Under the pieces are notes generated by a model that searched no databases, was not told where the DNA came from, and saw only the letters and a list, made by a program, of their open reading frames with translations. DNA of 64,000 nt. Origin: a bacterium (lineage in GTDB: Bacteria; Myxococcota; UBA727; JAUIJE01). Location: positions 140,938-204,937 of the forward strand of contig JAUIJE010000015.1 in NCBI GenBank assembly GCA_030431455.1. Reading direction: 5' to 3'. Positions 35,768-44,937 of this stretch are shown in pieces. Positions within the stretch are counted from its first letter, which is position 1; each line of letters starts with the position of its first letter. The translations under genes were made by a program, and so were the position numbers.

Positions 35768-36067
35768 TCAGTCGCTGTCGCCGTCGTCGAGCCGGCGCCG
35801 CAACCACGCGAACAGCTCGCCCACGGTGGCCTCCGAGCCGACAAGCTCCTTGAGGTCTTCGACCCACTGCTCGCCCTCTTCGGTCCCCTCGCCCAGGTTC
35901 CACTCCTCGGCGAACTCCTCGAGGGTCTCGACCAAGGCCAGGGTCTGTTCGCTCACCGACCCATAGTCTTCGTCGCGCAACAGCAACACATCGTCCTCGA
36001 GGTCGTCGAGGTCACAGTCGAAATACTCTTCGGCCAGGGTGGTGCGCACGCTCTCTTCATCGAACAT
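35768..36067 (-). CDS. Small acidic protein
   Basis: A 99-residue cytosolic protein with about a third Asp/Glu (MFDEESVRTTLAEEYFDCDL then DDLEDDVLLL). Predicted helical throughout; no signal or membrane segment, one Cys. The ATG at 36067 has GGAGG nine bases upstream. Single gene ending at a shared terminator. Small acidic proteins can be anti-activators or DNA mimics, but nothing in the sequence shows this. No family recognised. Confidence 0.65.
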   Translation of the reverse strand: MFDEESVRTTLAEEYFDCDLDDLEDDVLLLRDEDYGSVSEQTLALVETLEEFAEEWNLGEGTEEGEQWVEDLKELVGSEATVGELFAWLRRRLDDGDSD

Positions 36068-36158
36068 CGAAGCCTCCGAAAACAGACCCGAAACGCGATG
36101 GGCTCAGGATTCACCCCACCTCAGCGCGGGGCAAGCGGCGGACACCCAAAAAACGACC

Positions 36159-36920
36159 TCAGGTCTCGGCGAAGATGCCCACCGCGTCACCCCGGCGGGC
36201 GCAGGTACGGAAAAGTTTCGCGACCTTGACCAACAGGCTGTGCACACGGTGGACGTAGGCCGCGTACTCCCAGGCCAGGGGGCCCGCGCCGGGCCGGGTC
36301 GCGTCTTCGTCGAGGGCGAAGCGCATCGGGTGCAAGTGTGGATAGCAGAAGGCAAACTCGGCCACATCCGGCGGCGGGTGGGCGAGCGCGTCATCGATGA
36401 ACGCGGCCGCCGCGGCCAAGGTCTCGCCCCGGTGCCACCCCCCGCCGTCCCCCTCGTCGGGCAACCGGCTCGCCCCAAACAGGTGGCGCCGCGCGGCGGA
36501 GTCGGGCCAGGGCAGGGCCAAGGTCTCGAGCCGGGCGGCGGGGTCAAACGCGGGGGGGCGCCGCCGGGCCGGGTCGGTGACCCACCAGGCGTCAAAGATG
36601 GCGCCGACGGGGGTGCTCGAGACCCGGCAGACCGCGCGGCACAACGGCTCAGAGATCGGCTCGCCCGCGTCGAGTTGGGCGTGCAGCAGGGCCAACGGGT
36701 CGGCGCGCATCTGGGCCCCGCGCAGAAGCACGTCGGGCGCCCCCAAGGCCACCAACTGGTCGAGGCGGGTTTGGGCCTGGCGCACGTCGCGGGTCAGCCG
36801 CCGGGGCGGCGACGCGGCCGCGATGCGGCGCACCGCGGCCGCGTCGTCGTCGCCGGCGGCGGCGAGCAGGGCGTCCAGCGACGCCGCCCGGTACCGCACC
36901 ATCTCTCGCAAACGTTGCAC
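36159..36920 (-). CDS. Uncharacterised protein
   Basis: A 253-residue protein without signal or membrane segments. Arg/Ala-rich N-terminal helices (RLTRDVRQAQTRLDQLVALG) are followed by a region with WHRGETLAAAAAFIDDALAH and FCYPHLHPMRFALDEDATRP. The C-terminal helix HRVHSLLVKVAKLFRTCARR is amphipathic. I give the GTG at 36920 as start; an ATG at 36902 six codons in is an alternative, and neither has a clear ribosome site. Codon bias supports a real gene. No family recognised. Confidence 0.6.
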   Translation of the reverse strand: MQRLREMVRYRAASLDALLAAAGDDDAAAVRRIAAASPPRRLTRDVRQAQTRLDQLVALGAPDVLLRGAQMRADPLALLHAQLDAGEPISEPLCRAVCRVSSTPVGAIFDAWWVTDPARRRPPAFDPAARLETLALPWPDSAARRHLFGASRLPDEGDGGGWHRGETLAAAAAFIDDALAHPPPDVAEFAFCYPHLHPMRFALDEDATRPGAGPLAWEYAAYVHRVHSLLVKVAKLFRTCARRGDAVGIFAET

Positions 36921-37070
36921 CTTCCCGGTCTACCCCATTTCCGGCGCCTCGCCCGCGGACGGCCTGGGTAAGCCTGAAACATGAACAAAATCAGATACTT
37001 AAACTGACGCGCCCCCGGCCCTGGGGGGCAAAAACAGGAAACCGGGGGCCGCGGCCGCTAGCCTGACCGC

Positions 37071-37475
37071 ATGGCGTACCTGCACGAGGTTCAGGTCTAC
37101 TACGAGGACACCGACTTCACCGGCGTGGTCTACCACGCCAACTACCTGCGCTATTGCGAACGCGCCCGCGAGCACGTGCTCGGGACCCAGGTGCTGGTCG
37201 ACTTGTACAAAGACCAGGGCATCGGTTTTGTCGTCTACAGGGCGGAGCTGACCTACCGGGAGGGGGCGCGCTTTGGCGACCGGCTCGAGGTGCGCACGGT
37301 CCCCAAGCTCGAGAGCCCCTACCGCGCGGTGTTTGCCCAGAACGTGCACCGCAAGGGCCAAGACAAAGCCCTGGTGGAGGCGCGCATCGACTTGGTGTGC
37401 GTCGATGAAAAGCACCAACTGGTGCCGCTGCCCGAGGCGGTCCACGCCCGGCTGGCGGCGGGGGCAGAAGGATAG
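37071..37475 (+). CDS. YbgC/4HBT acyl-CoA thioesterase
   Basis: A 134-residue hot-dog fold thioesterase. The N-terminal signature VQVYYEDTDFTGVVYHANYL followed by RYCERARE is that of the YbgC/FadM group, with the active-site Asp in the DTDFTG loop. These enzymes hydrolyse acyl-CoA or acyl-ACP thioesters; YbgC itself belongs to the Tol-Pal cluster, but no tol gene is near. It is followed two bases later by the SUMF1-domain gene, so it is co-translated with it. Confidence 0.9.
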   Translation: MAYLHEVQVYYEDTDFTGVVYHANYLRYCERAREHVLGTQVLVDLYKDQGIGFVVYRAELTYREGARFGDRLEVRTVPKLESPYRAVFAQNVHRKGQDKALVEARIDLVCVDEKHQLVPLPEAVHARLAAGAEG

Positions 37476-37477
37476 AC

Positions 37478-39427
37478 ATGTTCCGACCAAACAAGACGAC
37501 CAACCACAGTGGCATTGTGCTGGCGGTGGCGGTGTTGGCCTCGCCCGCGTGGGGCGAGGCGCGGGCGGTGCGGGCCCAGACGCCCCAGAGCGACGGCGGC
37601 TCATCGGTCGCGGCCGCCGAACAAGAGTGCCAAGCGGCCCCGCAGGGGATGGTGTGCATCCCCGGGGGCGTGGCGGTGATCGGCGCCGACGACCACCCCA
37701 TGGAAAGCCCCCGCCACGAGGTGGAGGTGAGCACGTTCTACATGGACAAATATGAGGTCACCAATGGCGACTACCAGAAGTGTGAATGGGCGCGCGCGTG
37801 TCCGAAGCGAAAGCGGCCGTCCTATTACCGTGCGTTCCAGCAAAAAGAGCGGCCGGTGGTGCCCACCACCTGGGAGATGGCCCATCAGTATTGCGTGTGG
37901 GCGGGCAAACGACTGCCCACCGAGGCGGAGTGGGAAAAGGTCGCGCGCCATGGTGCCGAAGGTCGCACGTATCCCTGGGGCGACGAGCCGCCCACCTGCG
38001 ACAAGGCCCATTTCAAAAAGTGCAAAGCCAAAGACAAGCTGACCAAGAAGGTGGGCAGCTTTCCCGCCGGCGCGTACGGCGTGTTCGACATGGCCGGCAA
38101 TGGGTATGAGTGGGTCAAGGACTGGGCCACCGACTGCTACGGTGGGTGCAAGAAGGCCTGCGGCGCAGACTGCCAAGGCAAAGACCCGCGCGGTCCCTGC
38201 GACGGGGCCGACCGCTGCAAAGGCCACCGCGAGCGCGTGCTCAAGGGCGGCAGCTGGTACTGGCCCGAAGAAATGCTGCGCGGCTCCTGGCGCCGGGCCC
38301 AGCGGCCGAACAGCGGCCTGCACCGGTTGAGCTTCCGCTGCGCCTCGAGCCGCGCCGACCTCTATGGCCCAAAGCCATTGTACATCACCGACCCATTGCC
38401 CGATCCCCCGCCCCTGAGCGCGCCCACCGCCGAACAGCTGCGGATGTTCAACGACGTGGTCGAGGACACCGACATCTTCCAGATCCCGACCTGCAAGGCC
38501 AAGGGCACCGCCCGGGTCGATTGCCGCGACCCCCTGAGTTACATCACGTCCAACGAGGCCTACCAGTATCTGTTCCGCAAGCCGGTGAAGAACCTCGGGG
38601 GCGGCTACGTGGGCGTCGCCTCGGACCAGAACTATTCGTTCATGGCCGCGGCCCGGAGCGAGTGGGCCTGGCTGTTCGATTATGACCCCGCGGTGGTGCG
38701 TGTGCATTATATCGCCCAGGCCATCCTCCGGCAGGTCAAGGACCGCCGCGGGTTCGTCGCCGCCTACACCAAAAAGCACAGCCCCGAGACCATCCGCTGG
38801 ATCGAACAGGACCTCGCCCACCTGCCGCCCGACGAGGTCAAAGCCACCGTGCGCACCTACCAGACCGCGCGCATGCGGCTGTGGAGCCACTACGCCCGCC
38901 AGCTCAAGCAAGGCAAGGTCAAAGGCGGCTTCGGGTGGCTGCGCTACGACGACAACTTCGCGCACATCAAGGCCATGGCCGACCAGGGCCGGACCCGGGT
39001 GCTCAAGGGCAACATGCTCACCGACAAGGCGATGCCGTCCATCGCCAAGGCCGCCCGGGAGATGGGGGTCACCATCCGCGTGTACTACCCGTCCAACGCG
39101 GAGGAGCAATGGAAGAACCTCCCCCAGCAGTACCGCGACAATGTCATTGCGCTTCCGTTCGACGAGCGGAGCGTCATCCTGCGCACGATCTTCAACAAGC
39201 GGTACCACCAGGCCGAGAGCAAGTGGCACTACATCGTCCACGGGGGCCTACACGCCCAGGAGCACATCGCGCTGCCGGGGTATAAGAACGTATGGCGCTT
39301 CATGGAGGACCGGCAGCGGGTGGGGCAGTTCTTGCCCGAGGGCCAATCCCTCGCCGACGCCGACCCCCCGGTGCGCGATTACTTCTCGCTCATCGGCATG
39401 ATCCGCCGCACCGAGCACGACGGGTGA
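37478..39427 (+). CDS. Secreted SUMF1/FGE-domain protein with uncharacterised C-terminal domain
   Basis: A 649-residue exported protein (signal about 1-27). Residues 55-290 form a formylglycine-generating-enzyme/SUMF1 domain: MVCIPGGVAVIGADDHPMES, FYMDKYEVTNGDYQKC, PVVPTTWEMAHQYCVWAGKR then LPTEAEWEKVAR, and RVLKGGSWYWPEEMLRGSWR. A Cys-rich insert (CYGGCKKACGADCQGKDPRG) sits inside it. Residues 310-649 are a second domain (GGGYVGVASDQNYSFMAAAR then SEWAWLFDYD) that resembles a family I cannot name with confidence. Non-enzymatic SUMF1 domains often bind ligands in surface proteins. It lies between a thioesterase and an M14 carboxypeptidase in one operon, its TGA overlapping the next GTG. Confidence 0.8.
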   Translation: MFRPNKTTNHSGIVLAVAVLASPAWGEARAVRAQTPQSDGGSSVAAAEQECQAAPQGMVCIPGGVAVIGADDHPMESPRHEVEVSTFYMDKYEVTNGDYQKCEWARACPKRKRPSYYRAFQQKERPVVPTTWEMAHQYCVWAGKRLPTEAEWEKVARHGAEGRTYPWGDEPPTCDKAHFKKCKAKDKLTKKVGSFPAGAYGVFDMAGNGYEWVKDWATDCYGGCKKACGADCQGKDPRGPCDGADRCKGHRERVLKGGSWYWPEEMLRGSWRRAQRPNSGLHRLSFRCASSRADLYGPKPLYITDPLPDPPPLSAPTAEQLRMFNDVVEDTDIFQIPTCKAKGTARVDCRDPLSYITSNEAYQYLFRKPVKNLGGGYVGVASDQNYSFMAAARSEWAWLFDYDPAVVRVHYIAQAILRQVKDRRGFVAAYTKKHSPETIRWIEQDLAHLPPDEVKATVRTYQTARMRLWSHYARQLKQGKVKGGFGWLRYDDNFAHIKAMADQGRTRVLKGNMLTDKAMPSIAKAAREMGVTIRVYYPSNAEEQWKNLPQQYRDNVIALPFDERSVILRTIFNKRYHQAESKWHYIVHGGLHAQEHIALPGYKNVWRFMEDRQRVGQFLPEGQSLADADPPVRDYFSLIGMIRRTEHDG

Positions 39428-41487
39428 GCCCGGCCCGCGCGGGCTCCGCGTTGATCGGGCTGTGCCTGTTGTTGGCGGCCCGGGCCTCGGCCTATCCCGC
39501 CCCCGGTCCGGACGAGCCCCGCATCAACCTGTCCGCCCACCAGCCCATCCAGGGGGTGTGGCGCCCGGGGAACAAGGTCGCGTTCGACGGGCCCACCGCA
39601 CGGTCCAACTACCTGTTGCCCTTGGCCGGCCAACCCCTGGCCCCCGATGTGGTCCGGGTCCGCATCGATGCGGACAATGACATTGACGTGGCCTTGTTGT
39701 TCCGGGTGCACGACGTGCAGATGGGCTTTTCCCCGGTGTTCAACGGCTACGGCTTGGCCCTCGACCAGCACAAAGGCCAGGTCGCGTTCCTGCGCTTCGA
39801 CCAGGGCGCGGCCCGCAACCCGGACGTGGCGGTGAGCGCGCCGGACCTGGCCGCGGCCCGGCACCTGGAGGTGGTGCTGTCCGCCCAGGGGCCGGTGTTC
39901 GCCGCCCACGTGTACGACGCCGAGACCAAGGCCCCCCTGGCCGCGCTGTCGTGGTCGGACGCGGCCTACGCCGCCGGGGGCCTGGGCATGTACGCCCACC
40001 GGTCGAGCGCACCGTTTTTGCTCGAGGCCCGGGCGGTGACCGCGCCCCCCGCGGGGGACATCGCGCCCGAGTGGTGGGTGCGCACCCCCCGCAATGCCGA
40101 TGCACGATATGACTTCGCCCGCCGGGTCGAGGGCGCCCACGCCACCGACGACATCTGGGTCACGGACGCGGCCGGGGTCCAGCGGCTGCGCGAAGCCGGC
40201 GCGACCCTGCTCGAGACCCACGCGGGCATTCCCCACGCTTACCGCTACCCGAGCCTGTACGAGCGCAAGCGGGCGCCCATTGAGCCCACCCGGCGCGGGA
40301 TCTCGTTCGTCGACGGGCTCAAGGACCCGGACCTCGTCGAGCGGCACCTGCGCGCGATGGCCGCGCGCTGGCCCGAGCAGACCAAGCTCGAGACCATCGG
40401 CACCACCCACCAGGGGCGCCCGATCTGGGCCCTGACCGTGGCCGACGACGTGACCGACGACGAGCGCCCCACCATGTTGCTGTGCGCGGCCCATCACGCC
40501 CTGGAAGCGATCACCCCCGACTTTGTGCTCGATGCCGGCCTGCAGCTGCTCGAACACCAGACGCGCAGGCCGTACAAAGACATTCTCAAAGAGTTCCGCA
40601 TCGTGCTCGTGCCGTTGGTCAACGTCGACGGCAGCCACACGTTCTGGCACGTGGACGAGCGCTACGGCCGCAAAAACCAGCGACCGGGCGAACACCCCGT
40701 CGAGGCCGGGGTGGATCTGAACCGCAACTATCCCTTCCAGTGGAACAACGTCGAGGACGGGCTCAACTCCGCCCGGCCCTCGAGCGCGTTCTACCGGGGG
40801 CCGTCCGCGGGCAGCGAGCCCGAAGTCCAGGCCATGATGCGCTTGGCCGAACGCGAGCGCCCCGTGGCATTGGTGTCGTTTCACTCCGCGGCGACCAAGA
40901 TCTTGGTGCCCTACACCGTGGAGGGAGCGATCAATGAAGAGCCGTCGGTGCTGTGGGAGGTGGCCGAGGACATGACCGCGGCGTTGCCCCATCGGTTTTA
41001 TGGTCGTCGCTACGAGGCCGCGCGCAACCTCTATCCCGTGGGCGGGGTGGATCAGGATTGGTACCTGCATCGCTTCGGCACCCTCGCTTACCTCGTCGAG
41101 GTTCCGTGGTCCCGGCCGTCGGTGCGGCGGATCAAGGAGTCGGTCAGGCACACCCGCGGGGCCTGGCTCAGCCTCCTCGAGCGGTGGCGCAAAGGGCCGT
41201 CGCTGGCGGTGCAGGTGGTCGACCCCGCGGGCAACCCCGTCGAGGCGGAGGTGGTCTTGACCAACCTGCAGCTCGAGAACGACGAGCGGTGGACGACCCA
41301 GCCCGGCACCGGGCGGTTTTACCGGTACGTGTCCAAAGACATGCCGGTGGTCGAGCTGGTGGTGCGCACCGAGCAGCACACCGAACGTCGCCGGGTGGAG
41401 ATGAAACGCCGCGGGGTGACGGACGTGAACATCGTGTGGACGGGGACCGACGCGGCCGACGAGGCCCCGCACGTGGCCGCGGAGTAG
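39424..41487 (+). CDS. Secreted M14-family zinc carboxypeptidase
   Basis: A 687-residue metallocarboxypeptidase. The GTG at 39424 overlaps the previous stop (GTGA) and the signal is VSPARAGSALIGLCLLLAAR followed by ASA. An N-terminal beta-sandwich domain (about 30-225) precedes the M14 catalytic domain (about 290-590). Zinc ligands are H358 and E361 in AAHHALEAITPD and the His in SFHSAATK; the substrate Arg is in DLNRNYPFQW, and the catalytic Glu in LAYLVEVPW. A C-terminal domain of about 85 residues (LAVQVVDPAGNPVEAEVVLT) resembles the transthyretin-like domains of regulatory carboxypeptidases. It should remove C-terminal residues from peptides outside the cytoplasm. Confidence 0.88.
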   Translation: MSPARAGSALIGLCLLLAARASAYPAPGPDEPRINLSAHQPIQGVWRPGNKVAFDGPTARSNYLLPLAGQPLAPDVVRVRIDADNDIDVALLFRVHDVQMGFSPVFNGYGLALDQHKGQVAFLRFDQGAARNPDVAVSAPDLAAARHLEVVLSAQGPVFAAHVYDAETKAPLAALSWSDAAYAAGGLGMYAHRSSAPFLLEARAVTAPPAGDIAPEWWVRTPRNADARYDFARRVEGAHATDDIWVTDAAGVQRLREAGATLLETHAGIPHAYRYPSLYERKRAPIEPTRRGISFVDGLKDPDLVERHLRAMAARWPEQTKLETIGTTHQGRPIWALTVADDVTDDERPTMLLCAAHHALEAITPDFVLDAGLQLLEHQTRRPYKDILKEFRIVLVPLVNVDGSHTFWHVDERYGRKNQRPGEHPVEAGVDLNRNYPFQWNNVEDGLNSARPSSAFYRGPSAGSEPEVQAMMRLAERERPVALVSFHSAATKILVPYTVEGAINEEPSVLWEVAEDMTAALPHRFYGRRYEAARNLYPVGGVDQDWYLHRFGTLAYLVEVPWSRPSVRRIKESVRHTRGAWLSLLERWRKGPSLAVQVVDPAGNPVEAEVVLTNLQLENDERWTTQPGTGRFYRYVSKDMPVVELVVRTEQHTERRRVEMKRRGVTDVNIVWTGTDAADEAPHVAAE

Positions 41488-42534
41488 TTACTCGAGGTCG
41501 AGCAGGGACTCTTTGAGCGAACGCTCGGGGGTGAAGCCGAGCTCCCGCTCCGCCCGGGTGCCGTCGACCAAGCAGCTGTAGCGCAGGTGGTCGAGCTCGG
41601 GCGACGGGAACTTCGTCATCTTGTAGCGGAACATCCGGTCGAGCACGCCCTCGAACAGCGGACCGGGCACGGGGAAACTCGTCGCCCCCCGCACCGAGAT
41701 GAGGCGCGACAGGGGCGCTTGGCCGCGCCCCACCACGTTGAACACCCCCCGGGGGCCGGGCTCGAGGGCGCGGGACAGGGCGCCGACCACGTCGGACTCA
41801 TGCACCAGCTGCACCATGGGGTCGAAGCCGAGGATGGTGGGGATGCGCTTGAGCCGGAAGTACTTGCTCGGGGCGTTGCGCAGGTGCGGCCCGACGATGT
41901 GCACCGGGCGCAGAATCACCGTCTCGGTCGCGGGCTGCTTCCAGAAGAAGCTCTGCACCATCATGTCCAAGGAGATGAGGTCGCGGACCTCCGGGCTCGA
42001 GGCGGCGGCGAGCAGCGGGGACTCTTCGCTGAGAAAACTCGATGAAGTGGCATTGGGCCCGTAGAGATTGGCCGAGGACAAAAAGACAAACTTGCGGACC
42101 TGGAGACGCTCGGCCACCTCGAGGAGCTGGGCGGTGCCCTTGAGGTTGAAGGAAAAGGCCTCGCCGCTCTGCGGGTTGTGGATGACCCCGAGGTGAATGA
42201 TGCAGTCGGGCTTCTTCTTGCGGATGAGCTGGGTCGCGGACTTGCGGCGCAGGTCGATGCGGTGGTGTTCGATGTCTTTGGGCCGGTCGGGGAAGGGGCG
42301 ACGATCGATGCCCAGCACCTTGTACTTGCGGTGCAACATGCGGCACAGGAGCCGGCCCAGGCCGCCGGCCGCGCCGGTGACGAGCACGGTCTCGCGGGTG
42401 TCGCGTTTTTTCTTGGTGGTCTTCTTCGACTTCTTTTTGGTCGTGGACTTCTTGCCCGCGGTCTTGTCCGCGCGCTTTTTGCTCGCGGGCTTGGCCTTCT
42501 TGGCTTTGTCGTCGTCCGAGGCGGTGGTGACCAT
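41488..42534 (-). CDS. NAD-dependent epimerase/dehydratase-like protein with Lys-rich N-terminal tail
   Basis: A 348-residue extended-SDR protein. After a 40-residue Lys/Ala/Thr tail (MVTTASDDDKAKKAKPASKK then RADKTAGKKSTTKKK) comes the Rossmann motif ETVLVTGAAGGLGRLL, IDLRRKSA and CIIHLGVIHNP, then FVFLSSANLYGPN. The usual catalytic YxxxK is not seen in the expected place (EVRDLISLDMMVQSFF), so it may bind nucleotide without standard SDR chemistry. The last part (PMVQLVHESDVVGALSRALE) is typical. The tail resembles eukaryotic H1-like or nucleic-acid-binding tails. Its ATG overlaps the PlsC stop by one base (TGATG), so it is translated with the acyltransferase. Confidence 0.82.
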   Translation of the reverse strand: MVTTASDDDKAKKAKPASKKRADKTAGKKSTTKKKSKKTTKKKRDTRETVLVTGAAGGLGRLLCRMLHRKYKVLGIDRRPFPDRPKDIEHHRIDLRRKSATQLIRKKKPDCIIHLGVIHNPQSGEAFSFNLKGTAQLLEVAERLQVRKFVFLSSANLYGPNATSSSFLSEESPLLAAASSPEVRDLISLDMMVQSFFWKQPATETVILRPVHIVGPHLRNAPSKYFRLKRIPTILGFDPMVQLVHESDVVGALSRALEPGPRGVFNVVGRGQAPLSRLISVRGATSFPVPGPLFEGVLDRMFRYKMTKFPSPELDHLRYSCLVDGTRAERELGFTPERSLKESLLDLE

Positions 42535-43379
42535 CAAAAGATCCCATCCCGCGCGGCCAGGCCGTGGTCGATCATGCGTTGGATGGTGTTCTTCACCTTC
42601 TTGACGTGCTCGGCGACGATCTCGTCGTCCTCGGAGCCGTCGCCCTCGAAGTGCATCGGGGGCCCGAACCACAAATGGTACTTCACCGGCAGCGGCAGCG
42701 GCACCAGCTGGGGCAGCACGATGGGGGCGGCGGGGAAGCCGAGCATCTTGGCCAAGGGCTTGATGTTGAAGAAGGCCGGGGCTTGCTCTTCGGCGCCGAT
42801 CACCGCCACCGGCACGATGGGCGACTTGGTCTCCAACGCGAGCCGCATGAAGCCGTGGCCAAAGTGGGTGAGCTGGTAGCGCTGGGCGAACATCTTGTTG
42901 ATGCCCCGCGCGCCCTCGGGGAACACCAGCACCGCTTCGTCGGCCTCGAGCAAGCGCCGGCACGTCGACGGATCGCCCACCACCTGCCCGGCGCGCACGA
43001 ACAGGTGCGACACAAACGGCAGCTCAGCGCTCCAGCGCTCGACCATGCTGCGCATGATGCGCGGCCGCGGGCTGTCGAGCAGACACGCGGTCCCGACCAT
43101 AAACGCGTCGAACGGCAGCTGGCCCGAGTGGTTGCCGATGAGCAAGAAACGCCCCTCGGGGAGATTCTCGATGCCGTGCACCTGGACCCGGAAATAGTGC
43201 CGGTAAATCCACACCGCGATGGGGGCGAGCATCTTCACCAGCTCGGGGTCGAAGCCGAACGGGTCGACGCCGAACTCGTTCAAGTTCTCCCGGGGGATGG
43301 CGTCGATGCGGGTGACGAGGTCGTCGTCGAGCTTGGCGACGATCGCATCCTTGACGCGGCTGGCGAGAGAAAAAGGCAT
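42534..43379 (-). CDS. PlsC-type lysophospholipid acyltransferase
   Basis: A 281-residue acyltransferase of the PlsC/1-acylglycerol-3-phosphate family. The NHSGQLPFD box corresponds to HX4D (His and Asp catalytic), and FPEGARG is the glycerophosphate-binding motif. A central hydrophobic region (KMLAPIAVWIYRHYF) is the membrane-contact helix. It is expected to transfer an acyl chain to a lysophospholipid at the inner membrane; exact acceptor unknown. I use the ATG at 43379; an in-frame GTG at 43412 would add 11 residues. It pairs with an SDR gene by a one-base overlap, a pairing that recurs in related genomes as I recall. Confidence 0.83.
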   Translation of the reverse strand: MPFSLASRVKDAIVAKLDDDLVTRIDAIPRENLNEFGVDPFGFDPELVKMLAPIAVWIYRHYFRVQVHGIENLPEGRFLLIGNHSGQLPFDAFMVGTACLLDSPRPRIMRSMVERWSAELPFVSHLFVRAGQVVGDPSTCRRLLEADEAVLVFPEGARGINKMFAQRYQLTHFGHGFMRLALETKSPIVPVAVIGAEEQAPAFFNIKPLAKMLGFPAAPIVLPQLVPLPLPVKYHLWFGPPMHFEGDGSEDDEIVAEHVKKVKNTIQRMIDHGLAARDGIF

Positions 43380-43442
43380 GCCGCGTTGTACCGCTGTGCT
43401 GCGGGCGGACACAAGCGGGGTCTCGTCGGCCGCCGCGTGCGG

Positions 43443-44867
43443 TCAGCCCATGGCGACGTCCAAGGCCTTGAGCGCGTCCTTGGCGCTGGCGTAGCGATGT
43501 TTGGGCTTTTTCTCGAGGAGGCGGTGCACGAACGCGGCCAGCGACTCGGGGATGCCCGGGTTGGCCTCGCGCAGGGGCGGGGGCGGCTCTTGCACGTGGG
43601 CCATGAGGATGGGGATGGCCACCGGCCCGTCGAAGGGGCGTTGGCCGGTGAGCATTTCGTAGGCGACGACCCCGGCGGCGTACAGATCGCTGGGGGGCCC
43701 GACGTGGGCGGCGTCCCGGACTTGCTCGGGGGCCATGTATTGGGGGGTGCCCATCATCATCCCAGTCTGGGTGTGGGCTTCGGCCCCGGCGCCTTTGGCG
43801 ATGCCAAAGTCCATGATCTTGAGCTCCTCGCTGGCTTTGACGAGGAAGAGATTCGCGGGCTTGATGTCCCGGTGCACAATGTGTTTGCTGTGGGCCGCGG
43901 CCAACCCCTCGAACAGCTGGCGCAGAATGCGCGCGGTGTTGGTGGGGCTGATGGGGCGGCGCTTGCGGCGCACGATCAACTGGTGCAGGTCCGCCCCCTC
44001 GAGGAGCTCCATGGTGATGTAGTAGAAGCCGTCCCAGGTGCCGAGGTCGAAAAGCTGCACGATGTTGGGGTGGCGCAGCTTGCGAGCGAGCTTGAGCTCA
44101 CGTTTGAACCGGGCGAGGTCGGCCTCTTGGGAGAGCGCGGTCATGTGAAAGACCTTGAGCGCCACCGACTCGTCGAGCTCCTCGTCGAACACCTTGAACA
44201 CCGTGGCCATGCCGCCGGTGCCGAGCTTCTCTTCGATGCGGTACCGCCCGGAGATGACGGTGCCGGTGTCGAACCCTCGTCGAGAGTTGGCGTGTCCGGG
44301 GGTCGACGAGCTCTTCTGGGCGTCGGTGTCGTCCGCGGCCCGCGGGGGGCGCGCGCCGCCGTCGGTGGAGGTCCCGGCTTGGGCGGGCAAGGTGGCGGCG
44401 TCGCGGTCGGCGTCCCCGACCCGGAGTTGGGGCATGAGGTCGCCGACGACCTCGGGCAGCGGGGTGATCTCGGGCACCAGCGGAAGCTCGGGCAAGGGGG
44501 GCAGATCGGGCAGGTCGGGCAATGCGGTGGGCGGTGACGACGTGCTGTCCCGGCGGCCGAGGAGGGCGTCGACATCGGCGGCCTCGTCGACGTCGCCGGC
44601 GGCCCGGAGGTGTTCGGCGTACCGGGCCAGCGCGGCGCGCTCGATGTCGTTTTTGGGTCGGCTCCCGAGGAACGGGCCGAGGTAGTGGGTGAGGCGAAAC
44701 GACGGCGGCCCCCCCCGCACGAGGTACGCAACGGCGAGCAAGCACGCGTCGCGGTACGCAGGGTGCACGCGGTCGATGGCGAGGATGTGCTCTTCGGCGT
44801 CTTTCCAACGTTTCTCATCGAGAAACAGGCGAATCTGACCCAGGAAAGACGCGGGGGAAGACGTCAC
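43443..44867 (-). CDS. Ser/Thr protein kinase (Hanks type)
   Basis: A 474-residue kinase. The N-terminal 200 residues contain TPR-like helices (about 5-105) and a disordered Pro/Asp-rich linker; the kinase domain occupies about 205-474. Glycine loop LGTGGMATVFKV (about 212), the invariant Lys in VALKVF, HRDIKPANLFL (about 325), DFG in IMDFGIAK (about 350), MGTPQYMAPEQ and YAAGVVAYEMLTGQRPF are all intact. No transmembrane helix. GTG at 44867 has GAGG five bases upstream; a GTG at 44912 would add 15 residues. Myxobacteria use many such kinases in developmental signalling. It lies 71 bases downstream of the pilT gene on the same strand. Confidence 0.9.
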   Translation of the reverse strand: MTSSPASFLGQIRLFLDEKRWKDAEEHILAIDRVHPAYRDACLLAVAYLVRGGPPSFRLTHYLGPFLGSRPKNDIERAALARYAEHLRAAGDVDEAADVDALLGRRDSTSSPPTALPDLPDLPPLPELPLVPEITPLPEVVGDLMPQLRVGDADRDAATLPAQAGTSTDGGARPPRAADDTDAQKSSSTPGHANSRRGFDTGTVISGRYRIEEKLGTGGMATVFKVFDEELDESVALKVFHMTALSQEADLARFKRELKLARKLRHPNIVQLFDLGTWDGFYYITMELLEGADLHQLIVRRKRRPISPTNTARILRQLFEGLAAAHSKHIVHRDIKPANLFLVKASEELKIMDFGIAKGAGAEAHTQTGMMMGTPQYMAPEQVRDAAHVGPPSDLYAAGVVAYEMLTGQRPFDGPVAIPILMAHVQEPPPPLREANPGIPESLAAFVHRLLEKKPKHRYASAKDALKALDVAMG

Positions 44868-44937
44868 GCAAACCTCAAACTGCTTATACACGTCTCGCCC
44901 TCGCGGGGTCACATCTGGTCGCGGCGACGAGGGCGGG

